A stretch of 64,000 nucleotides of DNA, taken from NCBI GenBank assembly GCA_001600455.1, contig BCKC01000015.1, positions 1-64,000 on the forward strand. Direction: 5' to 3'. Under the pieces are notes generated by a model. The model was not told the origin of the DNA. It saw only the letters and a list, made by a program, of their open reading frames with translations, and made no database searches. The translations under genes and the position numbers were made by a program. Each line of letters starts with the position of its first letter. Positions within the stretch are counted from its first letter, which is position 1. The stretch comes from Endocalyx cinctus. Its lineage: Eukaryota; Ascomycota; Sordariomycetes; Amphisphaeriales; Apiosporaceae. Below, in pieces: positions 12,525 to 24,893 of this stretch.

Positions 12525-14905
12525 TCACGTAATCCATAAACACGGCTTCCAAAAGCAATCCTCCCAAGAAGTACTCCCGGAATCCCAAAAAGCCTGCAAC
12601 ATCTCTCGCGCGATGATCATAAGGTTACTCCCGAGGAAGCGAGCAAACTCGGCGCATTTCTCCGCCACGAAAGCCCGCTCGAAAGCGCTACCCCGGCCCG
12701 CGCGCATGCCCGCGACCAGGAGCGGCCAGACCAGGCAGCTCCACAGTCGGTCGCACTTCAGCGCGCGGTGTAGGTCTAAGAGTAGCCGGTCGTAGTGGCT
12801 CGCGCCGACGACGTCGTCGAGGTGCGGGTCGTCCCGGGGGAAGACGGCGATGCTCTGCAGCGAGAGCACGCAGTAGAGCACCGTGGCGGACTGGTAGATC
12901 CGGCTCACGAGGACCCACGCGTCGCGCGTTTCCGGGTTCACGTCGGCGCTCGCCATCGAGTCCGCGAAGGTTTCGGGGTCGAACGATTCGATCTGGGCGA
13001 GGGCTTCTCGGCCGTCTTCTTCGAGGGCTTGTCTTTTGATTTCCTCGTCCTCTGAATCGGACGCCCCTTCCTCTTCCTCGGGGTTGATTACTCGCGAAGA
13101 GGAAGATGTTGATGATAAGGTGGCGGCTTGAGCTCGGATGTGGTTTACGGTTATGATGTCAAAGAGGAGAGGTCCTGGAAACATGGTGCCCAGGTAATAT
13201 ACCCATTGCCCTTCCTCGTAGAAGCTCTGTAGGCGGCCGAGGAGGACGGGTCGGGTGATAGCTGAGAGCTGGTCCGCGTGAGGCGTTGTTGAGTTGCCTA
13301 GGGCTTCGACTCTGTATGTGAACGCCAAGGTTTAGTATTTATAGAATTATTTGATAGACAAAGGGTGGAAAGAAAATATAAGGAAAAAAAAAAAAAGAAC
13401 GCTTACACGATAAGTTGTGCGATAATACCCTTCATGTGATGCGCTTCTTTTCTAACTGCTAAGAAGCCGCCGCGAGATTTAATCATTTTCACGATAGCAC
13501 GAAAGTGAAACCGCCAATTCTGTAGAGAGGCTTGTTGAACCTAGAGAAGGGAAAATAAATGAGTTAGTATATAAAAAGTCCGACTCATTTCAACTACTTA
13601 GGTAGGCTTGTTGTGTGATTTGAAGAGAGAAAAAAAAATGGGATAGAAAAAGAAATAAATAGAGCAATTGTTATAATAAGAGAAAGGCTGAGAATACTAT
13701 AATATTACTTAGTGACACATACCTCAGCACCCATCAAGGACATGGTAGTGATGATAGTAGCATTTTTGGACACGGGACCGTCATTAGCGATAAGCTGGCT
13801 CAGGCTATGCAAAGTCGCGTTGTTCCAATGATATATTTGGGACCAGATGTTCTGGAATATGGCTTGATCCGTGTTGGCCGGCAGCTGCCTCACTCGATGG
13901 ACCATGGCGATGGTGACAAAAAGGTACCTCAAGGGTAAGGGGATAAGCCCAAAGTAGGTCGAGGCATCTCCTATGTCACAGCCTATCTCCGGTTTGAGCA
14001 CTTCGAAGGGAGTGACCACCCTGTAGATTTCCATTAAATCTGTTCAAAATTTACTCCCATCGTTTGATTAGTATTCTCTCTTTTTTTTGGCCAAGTGAGG
14101 TTGAAATTGTATTATTAGACGAAATATTATAATCATTAATAATACTGTGTGTATGCCAAAAAGGGGAAAAAGAAGTACCTTAGTACTTTAAAGTTGGGTG
14201 TAACCTTGCGTCTGCAGATAATACACACACACACACACAAAGGGGGAAAAAACGCGATGATGCTAGGCTGGATGAAAAGGGAAATACAAAGGTCTAAAAT
14301 AAGAAATGGGAATACTTACAATAATACGCCGCATGGGTAGCCACGGTACTCTGGTCAGCTATTCGAAACTTCAAGATGGCTTCTACTAGCTTCGGATACG
14401 CGACCTGGAGGAACCGGGTATCGTTTCGACTTCTGGCTTTCTCCATGTCTGTGACCAGCTTGGCGGTTGAAGCAACGATATCATTATCGTTACTTGTACT
14501 ACGATCGCCGTTGCGTCCCGTAATTCTTCTGGGTTTGTGATTGGCTTTTGCCATGGATGTACTGGAGGTAGGTTGCTTGCCGCCAAAATTAATTATAGTA
14601 GTAGTAGTAGCAGTAGTAGTGGTGGTGGTATCATCTGCATCAGCACCAGTAACGCCGTTACCGATTGTAGCCTTATTTCCCTTTTTGGATATTCGAGATG
14701 TCACCCTTCCTGGCTTGACCCATCTTAATGGCTTCGTCTTCTCGTCATACCCGGGACAGACGATCTGCGATTTCTGACACCGGTTACAGCTGGGTTGGGT
14801 CGAGTCGCACACTAACCGCCTTCGTAAACACTCCCAGCAGTGCTTCTTATGTAGCGGCAGCTGCTGCTGTGACTGCGACGGTTGCTGAGCTGGTAGCGTA
14901 TCCAT
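12525..14905 (-). CDS. Zn2Cys6 (zinc binuclear cluster) transcription factor
   Basis: Nuclear DNA-binding regulator of 607 residues. Exons from the 5' end: 14905-14320, 14039-13723, 13540-13407 and 13311-12525; donors GTAAGT, GTATGT and GTAAGC, with frame kept throughout. The N-terminus carries the six-cysteine cluster C23-x2-C26-x6-C33-x6-C40-x2-C43-x6-C50 with the usual basic loop (LRRR). A low-complexity linker follows, including a Thr run encoded by an ACT-type triplet repeat. Residues from about 150 on resemble the fungal transcription factor middle region: an acidic patch (EEEEGASDSEDEE) and a short exon encoding the MIKSRGGF..V helical segment typical of sugar- and nitrogen-regulator relatives. 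Intron 1 contains a (CA)n tract near 14221. No adjacent pathway genes reveal its targets; a local role is unproven. Confidence 0.92.
14221..14239. repeat. (AC)n microsatellite in an intron
   Basis: About nine AC dinucleotides inside intron 1 of the Zn2Cys6 gene. Likely length-polymorphic; no function is implied. Confidence 0.8.
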
Positions 14906-16131
14906 ATTCGGAAATTTTTGTCCTTAGAAATATATAATCTCACGCCTCCCTTTTCTATCTCGGCAGTTGATACGTTGTATCCTATCGGTACAACGTATAA
15001 TTAATTTTTAATTTTTTTTAATTTATCCAAGGAGCTATTCCAGGTTAGTATGATAATTTATCACCCGGAAATAGGGTTGTCTCCCAACCATCCTGCATCC
15101 CGAAGATATGGAAGCAAGCTTATTGTTACGTACCATACACCGGCGTATATACCAAGTAGGTAGCGTTGCTAGAGCCTAGGATCGATCACCGTTTCACGAA
15201 AACAGTACAAAACTCGCGAAGCGGGGGGGGAAAAAGACTTTGTCTCTTCACTCTTTAAGATGCTTACATGCACCCCTAGATGAAATATGACATGACAAAA
15301 AAACGAAAGCCAAAAAAAAACCGTCTCTCCTATACTATTATATTCGGTTTTCCAGATCGAGGCAGTGAAATGCCCAGAAAAAGTCTTGGCCATCTCTTCA
15401 CCTAATCGGGTTAAGCTTCGTCGTCCTTGTCGCTGAAGCTGATTTGACAGACTACGTCAGAATCCGTTCATTTGCTGACACCTTGCATGCTCAAATAGAC
15501 GGTGTTACCATGAGAAAATGGGAATATTCACTAGAAATAGTTAGGTCTTACATACATCATCTACTTTTTATTGGAGAATATTATGCAGAGTAGGCAGAGT
15601 AGCGAATTTCTAGTTAGAGCACCGTCTTTTTAGAGTACCTCAAGGATTGCCTTCAGCTTGGGAAGCGATTGGGTGTTGCGGCTGAGCTTCGCCTCAATTC
15701 CAGTTCGAAATACGCCGTATTCATCTGCAATAGCGCCGTGGCACGCTGGCACGGCAGCAACTACATGAAGTCATGATGACCTTATCAATTTGGCAGCGTG
15801 ATTCTAAGAATCATCTTCATCCTGGCATTTTATCGACGATGTGGTATTGTTTCAACGCGAAAAGTCTTAGGCAATATATAAACATTATTACAACGTACAA
15901 GTATTATCACAAGGAGAACTTGATAAAGGCATGGTTCATTATCCATGAATTGACTATCTATCTACTTAATTACAACTACCTACGAAGGATAGCAAGGTAT
16001 CATTAGACAAAACAAAAGAAAAGAAAAAGGTGCTGTGTGGAAAAAAAAAAAAACGAAAAGCAGACCTCCCAGTAGTGACCCTAAACTCCTTATCTTGTGG
16101 GTATTCATTCGATAGGTTACTTTCTCACACA
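14906..16131. other. intergenic region upstream of the Zn2Cys6 gene
   Basis: AT-rich with poly-A/T and one G8 run near 15222. Short frames on both strands lack domains or coding bias. The left side would be the promoter of the minus-strand regulator; the right side is the 3' flank of VID27. Nothing else is recognised. Confidence 0.45.
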
Positions 16132-18836
16132 TTAGTAAGGAGAATCCACGATGTCGTCCTTGCCCAATTTATATCGGCCACTTTCCCGGGTTCCTACCCT
16201 GCCAGAACTTCTCCGCGGTGTGCTCAGTCTCTCGAAATTTCCCGCGATACTTTCTCGTGTAGGCTTCTTGAGGTTCTGCTTGCCCACCATGTTGACCCAG
16301 TTCGGTAGGGCCACGATAACATTCTGGTCCGTGCCAAACTTGAAGTCATCCGCCTTGACGTTATCTGTGTAGCGCTTGATGATGTAAGGGGCCTTCCCTC
16401 CCCGAAGCACCTTCTTCAGGTTCCAGTCGATGATGTATGGGCCGGTAGCAGTGATGATGGACGTTTCCTCGCTCGTCTGTCCAACATTGAAACGTGCTGG
16501 GGTGAAGTTAACACCCTTGCCTGTTTCGTGATGGAACTGTGCCACGTGCTCGGGGGTCAAGGCCAGGCGGCGGGGCTGTGGCTTCGCGTCTGAAGGGAAT
16601 GACTTCTCGAAACCGAGCTTGCCCTCGTTCTTTCCGGACTGCTGGAGAGCATCGATAAGGAGGAGATAGGTACGACATGTGGCAAGCACCCAGCGACCGT
16701 CCGCGGATACGTCGAGGCCGAGGATCGGTTCGCCGAGCGCCGGAATATGTGTCTTGGCATTGATCCCGAGGCGGTCAAATAGACGGACGTCACCCTTATT
16801 GGATGCGACGGCGACGTAACCCTTATCAGTCGTCGATACAGCGGAGAAGTCGTTCTTGGAAGTGTACTGCTTCAACTGTGAATCAACCAATTTATTGCCG
16901 GACAGTCGAGGGTCGACGCGGAATAGAGCGTTGCGAGAGATACCCAGGAAGGTAGGCTCGTGGGTCATCTGAGCAAACTTGTTCTCCGGTGCGAAAGTGA
17001 CAACTGGGATATCATCATGGACGTTCCACTCATCGACAACCTTGCCGTATTCAAGATCCATGCGATAAAGTTTGTTGGGATCATTCTCGTTCTGCAGAAT
17101 CATGTTGCGATCCTCATTATGCAACATAACCTTCTTGGGGCTGAAGAGCTCACCCTTGGGCGTCTCGACGCGTGAGATGTTGGTAGAAAATTCTAGGTGG
17201 TTATTGGGAGTGTGTTTGAAGACGCCGATCTTGGAACCTCGAACGACAAAGGAGCGATCGTACTTGTATCCGACAGCCAGACTCGAGTTCGTATTGCTGT
17301 CTTTGGGTTGAGTCTCAACGTCGTCTTCCTCCTCGTCGGTGTCATAGTGTTCGCTCTGGGGTCCATCGTCTTCGGCATCCTCCGTCTCGGGCTCCTCTTC
17401 CTCTTCTTCGTCGCCTTCGGGAACGTCTTCCATCTTGAGATCCTCGAAAGCGTCCAACACGTATTGCTGCTCCTGCTCCTTTATCTTGGTCCATTTGATC
17501 TCGTTCAGTTGTTCCCATAGGGCTCTCATAAGACCTTCTTGAAATCTCTCCAAGGTTTTCTGATCTTTGAATCTCAGTAGCCACGAATAGGCAGAGCCAT
17601 CTTCGGTAAATTGATTGAATATGAATGAAAGAAACTCGAAGTTAAAAACTGGATTGATGTCGGCGATGACGGGAAGTCCAAGCCATTCACGCTCATGACT
17701 GGCGATGTGTAGCCAATAGTTCCATTTTCCAACATCTGAGACCTGAGCGGTAACAGAAGAATCTTTGAGAACAAATGCACCGGACTGGAAATCGAAAAAG
17801 TGCAATTCTCCGATTTCCATGGTGAGGATTTCCAGGGGATCCGGCTGAGTGGCAACCTTGGTCGGGGTCATAGTCTGCTGGGGTGCAACTTCCTTACCCT
17901 TGATATCTTCTTCTTTAATATCGTCCTCTACCTCCTCTTGGGGCAGATCTGTATGCGCATCTGCGTATGCGTCTGCATCTGCAAGTACGGAGGTGGTAGT
18001 GGGTATTCTGTCCCGCTTAGCACTCGTATTTGCTTCCTGAGCTAATTGAAACATTGCGTCGGAGGACTCGATAGATCGAGCTAGAGCAGGGCTATGTAAA
18101 GGACTGGCCGCCGGAATGGGTTGTTCGTCGTCAAACTCAAACTGAGCAAGATCTTGCTCAGACGCGGTAGTATGCGACTTTCGATATTTGCGTTCGTATT
18201 GGCACTGTTTCGCGACGCGCTCGAAGTTGGTTACTTGGGTGGACTGAATGGAAGGATCGCAGATGAACTCGTAAACGTCTCCAACGTCTCCACTCAAATC
18301 TTTCCAGGCTAAAATTTTGTCGGAGCCTTCTCTACTTTCGACTCGAAAATGCAGGGCTTCATCTAACAGGAATGTTTTCTCGTCGCGTTCGGCGGCCAAG
18401 GCATCGATCTCGGCGTCTTCACCTTCTTCCTCGGCTAACAACTCTTCTTCGCCTTCTTCGTAGACTCTCTGAACAACAAGTTGATACTGATAATCTTGAC
18501 CGGTCCGTCGGATGCGAGCGGCAGCGTCTCTGAAGATGAGTTCGGAATATCCTTTAGGAGAAAGAGGTCGAACGAGATATAGTTGACCTTGAGGAAGTTC
18601 GATCATAGACTCCTGGCTATTATTGCCGAAGATGAACTTGCCGACTAAAAAGAAAAGAAAGTAAATTAATTAGTGAACTGATCTATTCCTTTGTTCGCAG
18701 ACAAGTAGGTACGTCGATAGAAAAAAAAAAAAAAAAAGAAATATGAACGATCACATAAAACTTAAAATTTGCATAACTGACTATTTCCAGATTTTCAACG
18801 TTAGTATTCAAACTTACCATTCTTCAACACAAACAT
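16132..18836 (-). CDS. vid27: VID27-family cytoplasmic protein
   Basis: Predicted 843-residue member of the VID27 family, named from yeast mutants in vacuolar import and degradation of gluconeogenic enzymes; the biochemical role is poorly defined. The first exon is only 19 nt (18836-18818) and encodes MFVLKN plus one base. Then come a 173-nt intron (GTAAGT..TTTTAG) and one long exon 18644-16132. Joining them yields the family's N-terminal block with KFIFGNNSQES, which is lost if the first ATG of the long exon (18606) is taken as start. Visible parts are the N-terminal PH-like region (about 20-160), an acidic low-complexity linker rich in Glu and Asp near the middle (about 400-455), and a C-terminal WD-like propeller region with DVSADGRWVLATC near 660-690. 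It is single copy in the window, with no partner genes adjacent. Confidence 0.93.
18720..18738. repeat. poly-A tract in the VID27 first intron
   Basis: Run of about 18 A on the plus strand (T on the coding strand) inside the long first intron of VID27. On the sense strand it could help form a polypyrimidine stretch, but it lies some 80 bases from the acceptor. Confidence 0.7.
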
Positions 18837-19995
18837 GTTTGATGTTTGGGCGATGAACTAGATAAGGTATATTTCACAACTTATCGAGAATCCAAACATA
18901 TACACAAATCTGTTTCAATACTTCATATAAACATACAAATGTATACTGTTATATAGGTATGTATGTTTGAGGGGGGAAATCTGTGATGACACGACTTTAC
19001 AAATGATCGTAAGTATAGTATCGTGTCGTGTTTTCACATAAAAAGTGTAGTGTAGAGTGGTGTTGATACTAATGTTGATCATAGATTATGGCGGGGCCAA
19101 CTGTTTTTAATGACGAGAAAAGAAAGGAAAAACGGACACTGCGTCATAATCTAAGGCAGAAGTGGGATATTTGTGGCTGTGCATCGCCACAATATCTTCA
19201 AGTTTTACACATTAACATGATATTATGTTTTACAAGCATATCAGGTTCTCTCATATATGCATATTTACTCTGTACCTGTACTCCTGTACTTTAGGCCTAC
19301 TGCTCGGTACTTAGGTAAGATGGCGTGGCACCTACCTGTCTGCCTAGGTACAGTACTTAAGTGCCTTGCAGTATCACATCCCATATAACAGATACCTCCA
19401 ATTACCATCTATCCATAGAAGGGTATCCATGGATACATCCATCCAATACATCCCTCTTCCAATGCGATGCGCAATCACAACAAGTTGTCACAAAGATTAC
19501 ATCATTTTTCTTTTCTATGGCAATAGAAATGAAGCTTGATATCCAAAATACTTGCACTTCTACCTGATTTTTTTTATTAGTTTATGCCAATTATTTTGTA
19601 GCTTACTGTCTACCAAATATCTAAGTAAGTGCTGGTACTATGTAAGTACTTAAGCATCAGACCGAAACACCATACTCAGCTCGATAGTGTCTCGCTATTA
19701 TGCGGTCTGATCTACGTCTCATCCACTCATCATTATAGACATTAATTGACAACTATACTGTAATGATTCACTCTCTGGCATGAATAAAACAAATCAATTC
19801 ATAAAATACAATTTCTTGTCTAATCTAGAGGAAGACCATTTCTTACATGCATACTAAACTCTTCATATCTTACAATCATCTATGATCCAGATCATATTAC
19901 ATACAAAGGAAATCAATGTTGGCCATGCAACGACTTGATCAACATCTATCATGTCGATTTTAACATTCATACAGTCCTCGTAAGGGCTTTCTCTC
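18837..19995. other. intergenic region with many GGTAC/CCTA motifs
   Basis: The left part is the VID27 promoter. At 19250-19375 short words such as CTAGGTAC, GGTACTTAGG, ACCTACCTG and GTACAGTAC recur in both orientations within about 120 bases. No gene is supported; the 60-70 codon frames here have no domain signal. Confidence 0.5.
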
Positions 19996-21711
19996 TCATT
20001 TCTCATCATCATCCCCCTCTTCTTCTTTTTGTTTTAAAGTAATCTCCACTTTACCATCGCGACCTGGTCCCTTGGAAATTTCATATTTTCCACCCAAAAC
20101 CAAATCTTTGGCCACGAGCTCTCTCGTACGACCAAGACTTTCGATGTCACTAATCCTTTGAAGGGTATCTTCGAGAAATTGTCGGAATTTGGGCAATGCG
20201 CAAATTTCCTTAAAAGCGCGATGCATCGGTACCGAGCTTGCTCTCACCTGCGCCGTGCTTGTAATCGTAATCATGTTCAATCGATCGAGTTCTCGGATAA
20301 AGTCAGCTCGCGTCATGATCTGTTGAGCTATGTGCATCGGGTAGGTAGGAAGTACATGACCCGTTTCTGGGTCGTAAGTCCTCTCCATCTCGTCCTCCTT
20401 ATCAACAAGCGCTTGCGCAAGAACCATAGCCGCCGACTATTGTCATCAAGAGTTAGTAACATTGAACTTGATTCTCTTTCTACGAGGGTTTTGTTCACTT
20501 ACCGCCCACTTCTGTTGATCCATCACGTCGTCGTCCATTTCAGAGCCGAGTATCCAGCACTGGTTAAGAAACCAAGTTTTTTCAACCTCTTTGATAACAT
20601 CGCAACCCGCGAGCATATCTTTCGCCTTGGCCACTTTATTCAGGAACGATAAACGACCGCCGATCCGGTCGTATACCTGCTCTAAAATGCTCTGGTCCAC
20701 ATCTTCGGCAAAGTATCTTTGGCGATATTTTCGCAATGCCGCTACCGCTTGGCTCTTTGGTAGGTCTACCACCGACATGACCTCCATCCGAGTAGCCAAT
20801 TGTTTGAATCGTTCATAAACCCAGTAGTCATCCGTGTTGAATATCATCGTCACGAGATTGGCCGCAGCCCATTGCTCTGCCCTCTGCTGTAGTAACTCGA
20901 GGAGATCTTTCCCGTCATCGTCATCCCTGATTAGATGAGTTTGGTTCACAACGATAACTAAGGGTTTGTTTTTCCGTGCACGATACCGTAGTGCCACCTT
21001 TTCTAACTTGTTCATAGCTCTCTCGATGTCCAGAAGCGCCGTTGACTCTCTCGGACCTCGCTCGCTAAAGTAACCACCGATATAATCTTCGTGGAACTCG
21101 TAGTCTAGAGCTTTTCCGAGGCGAATTCTAAAAATCTCCAAATCGGCGTGAGCTTCAAACATGGCACACCCATCGGCATCTATTTTTCGCATGGCTTCTA
21201 AGAGCATGCTGCTTTTCCCGCACCCTTTCTCGCCCATGATCAGGTAGTAGTGTCCCTTTTCAGACCCATCGATCATGGCGTCGATTCTCCCTTGCTCTTC
21301 TCGAATGATCCAATGCTCCGAATTCGGTGGCGTTGGGACTTCTTTACCGATTGCCGCCAGCACCAATACCGGGTCTCCGGGTTCGAAAGCATTTTGCATT
21401 TTCTGCAGTACCATGTACTTGTAGAACCTATGGTAACCAACCCCGGCGAGCGCGAAGCCGACTCCGAGAACCAAGACCGACGCAAAGGTGGTCGCAGCTG
21501 ATTCGACCATCTTAGAGAATAACGGCCTTGGCGCATCTTCTTCATTGGGTAGGTCATTTTTCTGTTTCGCTTCTGTCCTCTTCACCCTTGTTGTGGAAAA
21601 GTTCTTTCGTGGGGGCTGAAATGAGGTAATACGTCGCGACGCACGTGATGGCTGACGGCACAACGCGAGCCGACTCTGGAATGCGAGTCTGGCCCCCAGT
21701 CTAGCCGACAT
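19996..21711 (-). CDS. mitochondrial Orc1-like AAA ATPase domain protein
   Basis: Predicted 549-residue ATPase. Exons 21711-20503 and 20436-19996; the 66-nt intron has donor GTAAGT and a clear ACTAAC branch point, and the frame is continuous. The N-terminus is rich in Arg and Ser with few acidic residues (1-45), as in a mitochondrial presequence. A hydrophobic segment at about 72-95 suggests an inner-membrane anchor. Walker A is GEKGCGKSS at 160-168; a Walker B-like strand VIVVNQTH lies near 252 with Asn-Gln where Asp-Glu is common. A DxxGGRLSFL-like segment matches the Orc1-like AAA family, and the C-terminus looks like a winged-helix region followed by an acidic tail. The family is widespread in filamentous fungi and uncharacterised; a role in mitochondrial protein quality or DNA handling would be a guess. 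Confidence 0.87.
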
Positions 21712-23851
21712 GGTCTAAGAACCAGCCTTATTGGCTAAATATCCCGTGTCAAGTGATGCCGTGTTCGGTGGTCGTCAGATTTAATGAAGTCAAAGAAATT
21801 TAGAATCAAAGTTGATTCAATCAAGATTAGCATAGAAGGATGACGGAAATTTCATTTGTTATTGTCAACAATAAAAAGCCACACTCGGAAAGTTCCGGTT
21901 AGTGGCTTAGACCACCTTTGCGTAACGCGAACGCGAATCCATGAACAACAAGTCCAAGGCGCCGGAGTTCTTGGCTTTCAGGGGTAAATCTCCACAATAT
22001 ACCACTTATCTAACAATCTGATCCATCAAGCGATTGATCATGTTTAATATTTGTATCACTATGTAACTTGATTCTCTATCTTTCATCGTTGTATATCAGA
22101 AGTTATCGATCTAAATTCATCAAATAGTAGTTTGATGTTGTCAAAATTCTCTAAATATGGCTTGTGTTCTTCATAGTAGCAGATGGAAGCCAATGGTGTT
22201 TGAAAGAGTCATAGCTATAACTACTTGTATCTTGGATGACAGATCCCTGAAGACATGTTGAGGCTCCTAATTCTAATATCTCCTTTCCCAACTATGGATT
22301 TGATCCTTTCTCTCTCTCTCTTTTTGCTACATATATATCCTTTGCAGTAGATCTGTATGCTGTGAAGTTTTCAAACGAGTGAGTTGAGTTGAGACAAGTC
22401 AGTCTAGTATGTTTTTTTTTTTTTTTTGTTTCAAGAGAGAGAGAGAGAGAGTCTCGTAGTTCTCCTATGTTCTGATGCACTCCAATATATGAATATTTCA
22501 CATGATGCAAAATAGACATGCCATAGGGGAGTGCTGTGAATTTCCCTGGTAATTAATGGCTGCTTTTAAGTTCCTATATATTTCTTTATTCTATTATCTT
22601 CTATTGCTATATATCTACGTCAGTCTAATTACATTGTTTCAATGAAAAGGTACTGACGAAGAATTAGGATATCATGGTAATGACGTTGTCGTAATGACTG
22701 CTAATTATGTGATTAAGCGACTTGCGAGGTTGCTACTCGACTTTGTACATATCTAACAACTGAAGATACTTCATTTGGGTGCCAGTCACCTGGTATATAC
22801 ACCCACAGCATGCTGTACTCACCTGAAAGTTATTTTTGCAAATTTCTTTCTCTATCCAGACCATCAACAAATTTTCATCTTTTGTTCTTCTATTGACATG
22901 GATTCCCGACCATAACATATTTCCTTCGTTGTCTATAAAGATCCCGACTTATTCTCACACTTTCTTTTGATGAATTGATCATATTATAGAAAGCTCCCGT
23001 CCCAGGGCGAGGTATGTACTCGAGTCACTGTCAAAATACTCCTCTTCAAGTCCTTCTCTGCTATTGTTATTATCCGATAATGTGCACGTACACGTGTGCT
23101 GGTTGCGCCACACGTCCAATACTTCCCCTTATCGCCTAATCACAACACGTACACTGCCACAGACTTCACAAAATTCCTACACCTTCCTCTTCCTTCTTTT
23201 CAAAATACATTTCTCTTTTCATTCTAAGATAAATTGTCATTGACACTCTCCAAGAAGTATTATTCAAGCCAATTGAGTGTACAGTACGTTATTATTTCCA
23301 TTGATCTATCTTTCACCTCTCTACCTAGAAATTTCACACTCACCACCCCTCCCAATCACTTGGTTGCTAACTATTATCTCTATCACCTCTAGAGAGAATC
23401 CTTCATTTCGTTTCCATTTGGTTCTATAGAATCCGACTGATGTACAATCCAACTGAATCGAATTTCCATTCCTTTTACTAGTTTTTTCCATCAGAAGTCG
23501 TAAGTTCTCTTATTTCCCTTCAACTTCTATCTGAACTTTGAAAGAAAACACGATAATTAATTTGTTCAATTCGGTAGATTACGTTTTCTTTTTTTTATTT
23601 CCTAATTGTGCAAAGCTTGTCTTCGAATTCTATCAACACCCTTTCAGAACTACAGGCTTGCCGTCGCCATTTGGAGGTTAATTAGCATTTGGGTTTTCCT
23701 TCTTTGAGTATGTATTCCAATGCTTTACAAAGTGAAAACCATCACTAACAATATCTTTAGACTATAATATCGCAGTACATTGGAGTACTCAAGTACCTGA
23801 CTCAAGAAAGACATACCCCTTTGTGAAAGACCTGTTCTACAGACATACAAT
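21712..23851. other. long intergenic or 5' leader region
   Basis: No coding region is supported. From about 23120 to 23700 the plus strand is rich in C and T (CTTCCTCTTCCTTC-like runs), typical of promoters and leaders in filamentous fungi, and probably belongs to the next gene. A T15 run (22411-22426) and a (GA)n run (22435-22450) occur near 22420. Confidence 0.45.
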
Positions 23852-24639
23852 ATGTCATCTAGAGATGAACAAGAGTCACCCACCCTAGGAGGAGGAAACT
23901 CTACATATAGAGAGACAACAACCACGGATGAAAGAGTCCAAGATGTTGATGAGTTGTGTGATAGCATTTCCGACATTCTACTAGACGAAGATCTTGATGA
24001 GCAAGAGGATATCGGCCTAAGTCAGCCTCAAGCCAGCCCTTTAACCCCTTCACGGTGGATGCTCACCCATCCAGCAACCCCTAGTCCATTAACTCCAAGG
24101 TCACAAGCACAGAGTAGCATGAGAAGTCCTCTAGGTAGTCATGAAAGAGTGCTACCATCTGCGGCTCGGCGGGCGGCTGAAGCTCTACCCCACGAGGCTG
24201 GAACAAGATCATTTTCTTCACCCCAACCAGCCGCATCTGCGGCTTCACACCACACAAGTATGACATCGCCAGGCGTGGCTCGATCAGTTATCCCCACACA
24301 ATCTGCAATTTCCAAAAATTATTTACTTGGAAAAGATTTAGAAAAAAACTCTCCCACTTCCTCTTCCCCTCTTCCTTCAACCCCAACCAAATCATCACAG
24401 AACTCTCGAAACATAACCTCACCAACTTCTTCTTTCTCTCTATTCCCAAAGGTCGACAATAGACCAAAGCAAGTGATCCGAAGAGAACCAGATAAGGGTT
24501 CTCAAATTACAGTAAGTAATCTTTCAGAATACTCACCTCTCGATCAGCTCAAGAAGGACCTGGAACAGGCCTACCATCGCCTAAACCCTCAGGTACCTCT
24601 TTCTTTAATTTTCTTTTCGTTTTTATCCATAATTCTGTC

Positions 24640-24893
24640 TTCATTTTTCTCTTCATTTTTCTCTTCATTTTTCTCTTCATTTTTCTCTTCATTTTTCTCT
24701 TCATTTTTCTCTTCATTTTTCTCTTCATTTTTNNNNNNNNNNNNNNNNNNNNNNNNNNNNNNNNNNNNNNNNNNNNNNNNNNNNNNNNNNNNNNNNNTTC
24801 ATTTTTCTCTTCATTTTTCTCTTCATTTTTCTCTTCATTTTTCTCTTCATTTTTCTCTTCATTTTTCTCTTCATTTTTCTCTTCATTTTTCTT
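24640..24893. repeat. 12-bp minisatellite (TTCATTTTTCTC)n with assembly gap
   Basis: Nearly eight perfect copies left of the gap and eight copies right of it, period 12. The unit keeps a reading frame open, encoding a repeating Ser-Phe-Phe-Ser tetrapeptide on the plus strand. It lies in the proposed first intron of the 23852 gene. The 65 N are an estimate, so the true copy number is unknown. Confidence 0.95.
24733..24797. other. assembly gap (65 N)
   Basis: Run of N inside the 12-bp tandem repeat. Left of the gap the array stops after 9 bases of a unit and right of it restarts at base 1. The 65 N plus those 9 bases make 74, not a multiple of 12, so the gap length is not exact. Confidence 0.99.
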
